A DNA stretch of 64,000 nucleotides from Buxus sempervirens (lineage: Eukaryota > Streptophyta > Magnoliopsida > Buxales > Buxaceae). The notes under the pieces were generated by a model that had not been told where the DNA came from, made no database searches, and saw only the letters and a program-made list of their open reading frames with translations. Positions 1-10,326 of this stretch are shown in pieces; position 1 is the stretch's first letter; each line of letters opens with the position of its first letter. The stretch covers positions 32,476,853 through 32,540,852 of the forward strand of contig OX387183.1 of the NCBI GenBank assembly GCA_947561395.2, in the 5' to 3' direction. Made by a program: the position numbers and the translations under genes.

Positions 1-250
1 GAATCAGGAATCGATGAGAACCAAGGTGAGTTGACTCAAACCAGGGAACCCACAGGACCCGTCATTCGACGGGGTGGTCCGGGGTGTCTATGGACTTCCC
101 CAGACCACAAACCGAGACCCTACTTAGAATCTCAAAGTCACAGACCAAAGCCATAATAGACAAGATTAGGCACCCAGGTGTCCGCCTGCACCCCATCAGG
201 CGGGTGGCGACTCCGAACTTTCCCGTGCGGCGCTTATGACGCATGCACAC
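1..250 (+). mobile_element. Family S LTR, 3' part, plus orientation (cut by window edge)
   Basis: Read in reverse, this stretch matches the first part of the family S copy at about 26690-26900 (shared landmarks: a GGTGCC block, the GTCTATTA block, and the CGGGGAAGTCC block). It therefore lies in the opposite orientation to its neighbour at 252-3197. The segment contains GTGGCGACTC, a motif that also occurs close to the 3' end of the family O LTRs in this window. No coding sequence is visible. The left boundary is outside the window. Confidence 0.55.
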
Positions 251-1143
251 TCAGTTACGGTCCGGGGAAGTCCATAGACACCCCGGTCCGTCCCGTCAGA
301 TGATGGGTCCCATGGGTTTCCTAGTTTGAGTCAACTCAGTTTACACTCACCCGATTCCTAATCCAGCATGCAATTTGGTTAAGTCTGGTGGGACCACCTG
401 AGTGGTGTGGGTCCCTTTATTTTCTTTTTATCTTGTTAATTAAATGATCTCGGTCTGGTTGGGTGGGCCCCATTGGAAGGCCCACGGATTCCTTGGTGGG
501 CTTGGTTAAGCCCACATGTCCCCTGGTGGGCCTCCGTCTAAGCCTAGGAGGACCTTTGGGCTTTTGGTTAAATGAGTTGATTTTATTTAATGTTTAAGTT
601 TGGAGATTAGTGATTTTCATGCAAGGCGGGCTTGGATTGGTTGGTGGGCCTCTGGGTGGGCCTCACAATGGTGACCAAGTATTTTGAATTATCTTGCTTA
701 GATTTGCCAACATGGGCTAAACGTGGGCTTGGGGCCCACAGTCTAGACTTAGGCTTGAAAGCCCAAGTTTCTTGAAGTTAGGGTTTGAACCCTTACTTGT
801 TTGGTTAGTAGGCTTGGCGGGCCCGATAGGCCCTAGCCCGTGGTCTCGGCCAAACCATGCTAAATAACACATCATGCTACAATTCAGGCTTTTGGGTGGG
901 CCGCATTGGGTTTGGCCCACCCGGTTTGGTTAATTTGCTTAAGTTATATGCTATACTCCATTGCATCTGTTGGGCTCAGTGGACCCCGTTGGAAGGCCCA
1001 CAGCAAATCCAGCTAAATCACATTGGTTCAGGTCCCATCTGGGGTTTCCAGGTGACCCGGAAACCTACTAGTTCACTTGGTTAGTTGAAACAGATTGAAA
1101 ATATCACAAAAAAAGGGGAAGGATGAAATTGGGTTTCTCAGGG

Positions 1144-1262
1144 GGTGTATCCGAAATTAATTTTCGGATACACCAAAAATATAGTGTCGACTACACAGAA
1201 AAGATAGTGTAGCCGAAATCCAATTTCGGCTACACAATGAGAGGTGCTAATCCGACCTGATT
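1144..1262. repeat. Hairpin cluster in the leader of family S copy A
   Basis: Three inverted repeats in about 120 bp. First: arms GGTGTATCCGAAA and TTTCGGATACACC (13 bp, 5-nt loop, 1144-1174). Second: arms GTGTAGCCGAAAT and ATTTCGGCTACAC (13 bp, 3-nt loop, 1207-1235). Third, around 1244-1273: ATCCGAC and GTCGGAT with a 7-nt loop. The arms differ between hairpins but each pairs internally. Confidence 0.75.
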
Positions 1263-2403
1263 TGTCGGATCAGCTTAAAAAATGGATTTTTCCAGATTTC
1301 CTGGTAGGGGTTGGGATTGTTGTCTCCTAGGGGGTTTCTAGTAGCTGTGTGGGCCCTTGTGAAGGCCCACATTGGTTCAGGGGGTGGAAAGAACCTCAAT
1401 ACTTGGTTCCTTGGGAGGATTTGCAACAAGAAAGGAAGGGGGGAAGACATGGGGTGCCTTCTCCCACCTGAGCCACATGCAACATCTAAACAGGGACCAT
1501 GAAGTCCCTATTTTGGTCTCACAATCTACACAAAACAACAGTCAAGTAAGGCCAAAGGAAATCAAACCAAGCAATTAAGCACATGCCATACTCTACTTAC
1601 CATCTCATCTAACAGCAAGCTAAACATGCAAAGAGGATCACATGGAGCCTAAGAAAATATGAGAAGATATCAGTTAAGACATGGTGCATATAAACTTGTG
1701 CTCACTTATGTATGCTTCCCAAAAGAGATCATCCACGGAGCAAACGACGAGTTTCCTATCATGGCATGCAAGAGTTGGTCGTGGGGTGTAGAAAAGGGGA
1801 GTAGAAACATGCTGGTGGGATTTTCATGCACCTATACATGCATGTTACGTGTAACTTACAATATGTTAGAAGCATTCGTCATAAAAGAAAAAAACAAAGG
1901 GAAAGAGATAAGAGAAGGGGCATTGGGGGGTTACATTAGGGATACATTGGATTGGTTCTTAAAAAGGGAACATGCTCCGTTCGAAAATGAAACCAAACAT
2001 GTAACACAGTAGCTGAAAATACTAGAAAAAAATACATGGAGCAGGCCCTCACCCTCCCATTGGATCCTACATAGGGTCTCCCTTATGTCCAGAGACTTTC
2101 ATGTTACAAAAATGGAAGAAAAACACATGCAAACTAGGTACTAAAACAAATTTTCACCAAGCAGAAACCAAGCTTCTTAAACATCTGTGAAATACTTTCA
2201 TTTTTATATATATGAAAGGAAACATGGCAAGAAACAATACCTGGTGGTTTTAAGGCCTTCTTGAGGTGTGTAGGCTCCTCCTTGAAGCAAGGCAATGTGT
2301 TGGACAACACCTCTCTAGGAACCCTGGGCCAGGGGGAGAGGAGAGGCTCGAACCAGCAACCCTCGGCCAGGGGGGTTGCTGGCCTATTTATAGAAAACAA
2401 ATT

Positions 2404-2507
2404 GTATCTAGCCTTGATGGCCGGATACACTAGATCTTGTGTGTATCCAACCTCCATGGTCGGATACACTAAGGGCTCTTTGTATCCGACATAAAATGTT
2501 GGATACC
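2404..2507. repeat. U3 hairpin cluster upstream of TATA, family S copy A
   Basis: Three successive inverted repeats built on GTATCC...GGATAC. The pairs GTATCCAAC with GTCGGATAC, and GTATCCGACAT with ATGTTGGATAC, show single exchanges that read as G:U wobble on one strand. The cluster lies directly upstream of the minus-strand TATA box at 2383-2392, the same relative position as in the other O and S LTRs here. Confidence 0.65.
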
Positions 2508-2847
2508 GACAGAATCATTTCGAAAATTAAATTTTGTCAGAGAATCTAACGAGCAAATCTTTGTATGTGAAATTTAATTTCGGATGCAATTAAATGTATG
2601 TATATCCGACTATATATGTCGGATACAAAAAGGTGAATTTTCGATATTTATAGATTGCCCTCCGGATTTGACCGATTTGACTGATTTGACAACCGAGATA
2701 ATCGCTGATTGCCCCTGGCTATTCACAGATTAATCCCTGAGATATTTTCACATCAATTGGGTATTCACGGATTCATCCCTGAGATATTTATCTACTCTTT
2801 TGCTACGTGTGCAGTTTCCGACATTTCTGCCCTAGAACTTTAACTGC

Positions 2848-3110
2848 TCATATCTTCTTCATCTGGACTCTGATTTTGGCAAACTCAGTTATGTTAGAAC
2901 CGTATCGAAGTCCTCTATCCATTGGGATATGGTTAAGCAACTGATCTGGGGTTTAGTAAAAATTCAATTTCTGCTCCCCCTCAAGTTTGATCGGCTCATA
3001 TCTTCTTCATTCGGACCCCGATTTTAGCAAACTCAGTTGCGTTAGAACCGTGTCGGAATTTCCTAATCATAGGAAAGAAGTATGGTGGTGGATTTGCACT
3101 TGATCAAAAA
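2848..3110. repeat. Two-unit tandem repeat near the S LTR 5' end
   Basis: Two diverged copies of a unit of about 148 bp, marked by TCATATCTTCTTCAT, GCAAACTCAGTT and the AGAACCGT block. Copy B has three units of about 145 bp of the same repeat at 29235-29640, so unit number varies between copies of the family. Confidence 0.7.
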
Positions 3111-3204
3111 GTCAACTTTTGTCCCCTTAGGGTTTGACTTTTCAGTTAGGGTTTTCATTTTCAGCACTTTAGGGGGTGCAAAAATGAGATGCTTACACCA
3201 TGCT

Positions 3205-5165
3205 TGTAGTATCCTGAATTTTTATTAAATATTATAAATGATATAAATCTAAATATTTGGAAGATTAATTTAGAATCTTAAATGTTTGGAAGTGTGCATT
3301 AACCTGAAATAAATTGTAATTAAGGTTTTATGTGGAGGATTAAATCTGGAAATTTTGAAGAATATGATGATTGAATATATGGTTTAAAGAAGAAAAGGGA
3401 TAATTCAGGTAATCTCTCAAATTTTATTGGTTAGCATTAGGTTGTATGGTGATATATCGATATGTAGGATTGTGAAGTTCCTAAATCTAATAGGATTCAA
3501 TTTTTGGCTCATACATATGGAATTAGAAGGGGGTTTTGAAAGGTTTATAAAGTTGCATGTGGGGATGGTTTCCTATTTAGATAAGACTTCATTGGGTTCT
3601 CCTTGTTGCTGATTTTTTCTGGATGATTGGTGAGTTTTGAAGAAGAATCCATTGTTTGGTAGCTTGTGTATGTTGACTGAAGTAACACTGTTGGATTTGC
3701 AACAAATCCAGGTAAGTAATAACCCTTCTAAAACCTAAAAAATAGCATGGTTTAATTGTTTAGCTGATAAAAAGAAAGATTTATGAATGTTTATGCGCTG
3801 GATATGATGATTTTATGATGTTTCTCTAATCTGGAATTTTGTTATGAGATTCTATTTCAACTACGCATGCTTTGGATAGAATATAGTGTTTTGGCTATAA
3901 TTGTGATATGAACCATGATTTTAATTTGGTTTGGCATGTTGGATTTAGTGAAGACGGTTTAACATAGAGTGAGAAGGTTTCATAGTGATTTGATGCATAG
4001 GTAATGTGATTTGGTTCTTCAAAGGATTTTCATTGATTTTAAATGGTTTTAGCATAGTTTGAGAAGGTTTCATACCAACAATGTTTTCAACCAGATTTTG
4101 TGTTTTATTGATCTTTCTACTTGAAATCGACAAACTTTGAAAGTACTCTATTATTCTTCATGATGGTGTCAGTTTCATTAAAGTTTATTCTCCATGATGA
4201 AGTATTTCTGCCATGAGGGCAATGTTACTTGTTTTTCCTCCATAAGGGAGTGAATCTAGCCATGATGGCATATATGTTTTGATTTTTGTTTTGCTTGTGT
4301 CAAGTGGCCTTAGCTCATTATGGATCCTTAGTTTAGCTATATAGTGAAGTCTGCTTGTTTTTTTTTTTTTTTTTGGCTTAAGCTTAGTTCCATTTATGAG
4401 TTTTCTCCATGATGGAGAGCCTATTCCATGAGGTAATGAGCTACAACAATTCATTTCCACCGTGATGGTGGGTCTTTCTGTTGGATATGTTGCAGTTGTT
4501 CTTTGACTGGATTATACCCGCCAACCCTTCTATGATTAGTAGGTGACGATTGGGCTAGGTTGGACCTCTTAAAGTAGTCCTATTTCACGAGTCTTGTGAT
4601 GTCACGTTGGTTTGGAAATTGTTTTGAAAACATTATTGGCATTATTTTTGGAACTTGTGGATTTGGTTTACATGTTTGGATTTATTGGTATTTGAATTAT
4701 CGTTTGAGACTCATAAAAGGTATTTGGAAAGTATATTGGACTATGTTTTCCTTAATGCATATTACTATTTACTAGGATTTTATATCTCATTCTGCATTTT
4801 TAAATGTTTTGTTTTCAGATACTCCAGGAGAGGATGATCAAGTTGGGATATATAAAGAGGTTATTGAGGACCAATAAGAAGACTTGGATGATTTTTTTTT
4901 GCTATGTAGGATGTTATCTTTTATTTGAATAGATGAAATTATTTAGGTGGTTCATATTTAACTTGAGGAATTATTATATCATAGGAGAGTTGAGAGTAGT
5001 TACTTTTACTCCTTTATCTAGACAATGTCATGTTAGAGTTTGATTATTTGTTTTGACGACTTACACACTTATATTTGAAGTAATAAAATAGTTGTTTTAA
5101 ATTTTGGCATACTCTGATGCAATTAAATAATTAAGTCTTGATATTTTAATGTTTTGGGCCCACAA
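3205..5165 (+). mobile_element. LTR of family T, copy X (plus orientation, 3' end uncertain)
   Basis: Begins with TGTAGTATCCTGAATTTTT, which aligns with the termini of Y (TGTAGAACCCCGAATTTT), W (TGTAAAACCCTGAATTTTT) and Z. A splice-donor-like CAG|GTAAGT lies near 3710. Downstream sequence (ATACTCCAGGAGAGGATGAT near 4820) matches the 3' half of Z. The expected GGGGTGTTACA terminus is missing; similarity fades near 5165. No TSD was found. Between about 4140 and 4480 there are imperfect short repeats around CCATGATGG, in the place where Y and W carry minisatellite-like repeats. Confidence 0.55.
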
Positions 5166-5540
5166 AACTAGCACCTTAGGTTTTAGATTTGTGTAATTAA
5201 TAAATCTAGATCCAGGCCGCAACAACACTTAACACACAGTTCTTCTACACCATGCACTAAACATGATTCAGAAGAGAATGATGCAATATCTACTAAGCTC
5301 AAATGTTGAAATTTGGTAGTTTTTAATAACTTTAAACAAAATTTAAGCCAAAAGGGCCTTTTAAACAAAGCCAAGGCTCAATTTAGGACTTAGGCATTCA
5401 TTAGGTTATCTTGTAAAGCCTTTGATCCTTGGAAACATCTCTCCAAGATGAAGATAATTTTCAAGGAGTGGGATGGGTAATAGGTAATGGTGAATCAATT
5501 CCATTAGAGTGTGCATCTTGGAAACCACTCATGGACAACT
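5166..5540. other. Unassigned spacer between two T LTRs
   Basis: 375 bp of AT-rich sequence with no ORF that looks like a gene and no repeat structure I could recognise. It may be older host DNA, since the Y insertion site (ACCAC) lies at its right edge. Confidence 0.4.
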
Positions 5541-5545
5541 ACCAC

Positions 5546-8440
5546 CGTAACACCCCGGATTCGCGGTAGTTTTTTTTTTCAACGAATTAAGGCATTACTT
5601 TACTGATAATAAAGCAATTAAGAACAAAAACATAATAGGATAAAGGTAAATCAGAGTACACCAAAATTTAAACAACTCCTTCATTAATTCAAAATAAAAG
5701 TGTTAATAATCCTCAAGATAATCTTTTTAACTCAATACATCAAATCTGAACTCAAAAGGATAAACTAACTATTCTAAACACTTCTCAAAACCCATTATAA
5801 AAGAAATAACTCTTAAACAAATATATAAGACGAACTAATAACCTATAAAGTGCTCATTTAAGGTCATATGCTATACCATCTGTATTATATACCCCAACTT
5901 GCACGTCCTCTTCAAGAGTATCTGAAAACAAATATTGAAAAACAAGGGTGAGATATAAAATCTCAACAAGCAGTAACATGCATGAAGAAAACAGTCTATA
6001 TAGTTTGAAATCATTTTTTTCATGAGGTTCCAATGATAAATCCAAATACCAATTATCCAAGAATATAAATCATGAATCCACAACCATATAATTCCAAAGT
6101 AAAACAGATAATACAATTAATACATCACACAATTTGTGACATCACAAGACTTGTGAAATAAGACATCTTTGAGAAGTTAATAACCCGATTCCAAATGTCA
6201 CTTCCCAACATATGTTGTTCAAGATACACGAACTACAACATAGGGGAGTACCCACGCAGATACAGGGATAAGGGTAGCATGTACAACTATAACTTCCCAC
6301 CGAGATACACGGATAATGGAATATGATTGCTGCGAGTTCCAACTTCCCATCGAGATACACGGATAAAGGAAGAGGATTACCGAGATACACAGACTAAAAT
6401 GCATAAATGGACCATGGGGTTAACTAAACAAAGAACCCACTTCACTATCTAGTTAAACTATGGATCCATAACAAGCTATGCCCGCTAGACACAAGGCAAA
6501 CAAATACTCAAATATGTTAATTTAGATACCAAAAACATCATTAATAATACACAAGTTAACTCCAAGATACATGGAGGAAAACCAAGTCTTAAACCCAAGC
6601 TACATGAGTAAGAATAACCACTCCGAGGTACACGGAGGAAAATAATAACAATTCTGTCATAACAACCTAGAAACATCTTTAGGTAGGTTAAATACAAGTG
6701 TAAGAACCAATAAATTCAAACAAGTTGAAAGGAAAACGATTTAGAACAATAAACTCAAATAAAAGTCATTTTAGTAAAACGTACCTAAATTCTTTATAAA
6801 AATCCAAATAAATCATCGGTTAGTGCAAACATTCTCAAGATACCCTAATCTTACTAGTACATGAGTTAGAATTCAATAAAAACAATTTTAAAATAAACAA
6901 CTAGATATATTTCAAAACTACAAAAATTTCTATCATCAACGCTCGAGAAAAGTTTAATTTCTCTGTTGGATTCGGTGCTATTTTAGGCGCTCGAGAAAAG
7001 TTTAATTTCTAGAATCTGGCTGTTCAGGATGGCGCTCGAGCGTTCTCCCGAGCGCTCGATTTACAAAAATTGACAACTCTCAGGTTTGAAAGTTGTAAAA
7101 AAACACAAGTGGGGTACCTTCAATGGCGCTCGAGCGTTGACGAGCGCCTAGCATGGCACTCGAGCGTGACTGCAGGCGTCCGTATAAAATTGCGAAAATC
7201 TGGGTTTTACAAAATTTTGCGAATTTTCTATTTATTTTTCTAAAACTTATTTCCATCATTCATGATTACTTCTAACACATCTAAAATAATTCTTTAAACA
7301 CACTAAATTATTCTAAAACAATTACTAACAAATCTAATCATTAAAATCATTTTTTTCATCCAAATATCAAAGTAGACAAAATTCTATCGAGAAGAACATT
7401 TAATTTTTCCATGCTTTAAATCTCAATTGAAACCTTCCAAATCAACATAAACATCTCTAAATCATCACAAATCAGAAGAACACAATATTTATTGTCTAAA
7501 CAATAAACCATGCAAGTTTTCCAATGTAAAGGGTTACTACTTGCCTTAAGATTGCAAAATCCTACTTTTTCAATAACATCAAAGTAAAGACAACTTTTGA
7601 AATTTCGCACAACTCTAGGGACCTCCAAACGCAATCTTTACCGTTCAGATTGAAGAACCACCAGTCTAGAATAAAACCTCTAAATTTGACGTCGATCCAA
7701 CGGTTGAATCTCTCTAGATCACCGTTTGATGGCTGCTGGTCGGAATTTTCTTCAACTTATGTTTTTCTCTAAAGTCTCTTATTATCTCTCTATTTTTCCA
7801 GCCCTATGCATGAATTTTCTCTCTTTGTTTCTCCTCATAATTAAATTAATGGAAACCCCATGTCTTCCCTAATGCCTTCCTTTTATAGGCTCACCCAAAC
7901 AAGTCCTAATTAGATTAAGAAACTTTCCAACTAGGATTCCTAATTTTATTTGGAAAACTTTCCTAACTTTTCTCTCATTCCAATTCCTCTTTTAAGAATC
8001 CCATATAAAAGAAACTCCCAATTTAAATAAATTTTCGTGCTAATTATTTCCCATGTTTTATAAAATTACTAAAACACCCCAAAACTCATCTTTTAAACTA
8101 TAAATTAAACTACTTAAATTATTTAATCCAACTTAAATCTAATTGATTATTTCAATTGTAATAATTATTTATTTATTAATTTAATTTCTAGCCATTGGGA
8201 AAAGACTAAAATATCATTTTTCTTTATTATACCATATTTAACCATTAGATTTATTTCCAAATTTCCAGATTTAATCTCCCTATTATTTTTCTTCATAATA
8301 TGAGTATGAATTATAATTTCAATCTCCCAAACACTTAGATTAAATATTTATCCGTCAATGTTTCAAATTTATTAATTATATTTCTTCTAATATTTAGGTT
8401 TATAATTATGTTATTATTTTACAAAATTCGGGGTTCTACA
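5546..8440 (-). mobile_element. Solo LTR of family T, copy Y (TSD ACCAC)
   Basis: 2895 bp flanked by direct ACCAC at 5541-5545 and 8441-8445. The minus-strand start is TGTAGAACCCCGAATTTT (8440). The minus-strand end is ATCCGGGGTGTTACG (5546), with the final CA changed to CG. No internal region is present, so this is a solo LTR left by LTR-LTR recombination. On the minus strand a TATA box (TATAAAAGG) lies near 7881-7890. A GC-type donor AAG|GCAAGT lies near 7545. A cluster of CTCGAG-centred palindromes lies at about 6940-7165. Confidence 0.9.
6205..6400. repeat. Degenerate short repeats inside LTR Y
   Basis: Repeated CGAGATACACGGATAA-like blocks separated by about 40-60 bp, matching in position the clearer 45-50-bp repeats in W at 9868-10235 (shared GAGTACAC or GATACACGG core). 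This is a variable minisatellite inside the LTR, not coding. Confidence 0.6.
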
Positions 8441-8445
8441 ACCAC

Positions 8446-9299
8446 ACTGAGTTCTTGCCTCAAACTACAATCCCCAGGATTAGTATAGTAGCAAACTTAA
8501 TTGATTTTGATCAGAACATGTGAAGATTGATCATTGTAATACCTCTTCAACTCAGCTCAGCTCAGCTCAAATATGGATAGATGCATATAGAAACCCTAAA
8601 TTGTAGAATATCACTCATTGTAGATAGCCAACTCAGTTGTGAGGAAATTATGGCCACCAGAAATTGCAGAAATGATCATTGTAATACCTCTTCAACTCAG
8701 CTCAAATATGGATAGATGCATATAGAAGCATAGAGCTATAGTAAAATGCACCATTTCATCAGTTTATAAGTTGATCCATCCATGGCGAATATCTCCAATA
8801 CCATCTAAATGTTGGAGAACCCTTTGGTAATTGCCCTGTGTACAAAAAAACTAATCACTTTGGATGGAAAATCCTTCACAAGGGTATAACTACTATAGAT
8901 CTTCTACACCTTCTGATAGGGATGAAGGAACACACCATCTGATAGGATGAAGGAAGAAAACTATGTATTTTTTGATCTGAAAACAAAATCAGTGGACCAA
9001 TTGTTTATGTGGTCTAACTTTGCAAGATGACTATGGTTCGAATATTTGGGAGGATATCTTGATAGGCTTATCACTCATACCTCTATCCAATAATGGCTCA
9101 CCATGATTATTCAAGAATCTAATCCAATTACCCCAACATATTGTCCTTCCTTACCAGCAATATTCCTTGATTTTGCATAATTCTTATGGATTGTATGAAA
9201 CAAATGTTTAATCTAAGATGCCTACAATTGCCAATAGCAGTCACTACTTGAGGGATCTACTAGCTGATATACACCATCTGTGCGTGCGTCATAACCACG
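8446..9299. other. Unassigned host-like spacer with a 60-bp direct repeat
   Basis: No gene is visible. A direct repeat of about 60 bp (ATCATTGTAATACCTCTTC, then CTCAGCTCA and ATGGATAGATGCATATAGA) occurs at about 8529 and 8674, roughly 145 bp apart. The first copy carries extra CTCAG units. Confidence 0.5.
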
Positions 9300-9304
9300 A
9301 GGCT

Positions 9305-10326
9305 TGTAACGCCCCGGATTTGAATTACGTGAACTACTAAACCGTAACTTGACACCGAAGGGTTACTTTTCCACCCAGGAACGCAATATCAGAGTGAGGA
9401 AAACATAAATAAATAGTAAAATAAATAACCAGCGTCAACTAAAACCCAACTCAAACTAAAATATCAAAGTTCTAATATGAACTTGATCCCAGCTTTTACC
9501 CTCTGATAACGACCTTTCCACGATCTGAAAACAAAACAAAACGATATGAGATACGAATATCTCAGTAAGTAGCACATGCATGCTCATAAACTTTCTTTTT
9601 TATTTTTTTTTTTCAGTTCTAAAACATGATCCAAGTCAAAAATATGCATCAGACAATAACACGGATATACCGAATAATCCCACGATAATTCATCAAAAGA
9701 TACAAAGTACTGGAATAAATCCGCATGTCAATCAAATCTGAATATCAAATCATAGCAAGACTCATGAAGTAAGATTTCCTTTAGCTAGGGTAATATCCAT
9801 GTCCACTAGTCTCTAAAATCAAACCAAACCTGAAATCTAGCACACCCAACTCAGTTCCATTTCATTCATATACACGGGGCATCTCTGAGTACACAGAGGC
9901 ATCAACATCCCAAGTACATGGGGCATCTCCGAGTACACGAAGGTATCAATCATATCATCCCGAGTACACGGACATCTCTGAGTACACAGAGGCAACAACA
10001 TCCCAAGTACATGGGGCATCTCCGAATGCACAGAAGCATCTTTGAGTACACAGAGACAACAACGTCCCAAGTACATGGGGCATCTCTGAGTACAAAGAGG
10101 TATCAATCATATCATCCCGAGTATACGGGGCATCTTTTAATACACAGAGGCAACAACTTCCCAAGTACATGAGGCATCTGCGAGTACACGGAGGTATAGC
10201 ATCTACCCAAGTACATTGGCATCTCAATCTGTCTCTCCCAGTACATGGAGGAAAAACAAATCAATTCCAAAATCCAAACCCTTTTCATATTCAATTTAAA
10301 ATCTCATTCATAAAATCCACAGGAAA
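9305..10326 (-). mobile_element. Family T LTR W, segment a (split by nested insertions)
   Basis: Starts on the plus strand with TGTAACGCCCCGG, the reverse of a family T 3' terminus. Stops at GGAAA, where solo LTR Z is inserted. The same LTR resumes at 13668 and again at 26266, ending with the reverse of TGTAAAACCCTGAATTTTT at 26625. Summed length is about 2.7 kb, close to Y. The outer flanks (AGGCT and GCTCC) do not form a clean TSD. Confidence 0.7.
9868..10235. repeat. 45-50-bp minisatellite inside LTR W
   Basis: About seven imperfect units with the pattern GGGGCATCTCTGAGTACAC ... CCCAAGTACAT. Several short reading frames run through it on both strands only because the repeat lacks stops; they are not genes. 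Confidence 0.85.

Larger units (their letters stand above)
252..3197 (-). mobile_element. LTR of family S, copy A (minus orientation, probably solo)
   Basis: On the minus strand the LTR starts at 3197 with TGTAAGCATCTCATTTTTG, the same terminus as copy B at 29734. Minus-strand landmarks in order: TATA box (CCTATTTATA on the plus strand, 2383-2392), splice-donor-like CAG|GTATTG near 2243, then a long leader. Hairpins lie upstream of the TATA box (2404-2507) and in the leader (1144-1262). No primer site or gag follows, so it looks like a solo or truncated LTR. The 3' end is lost at the inverted junction near 250, and no TSD could be paired. Confidence 0.6.
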
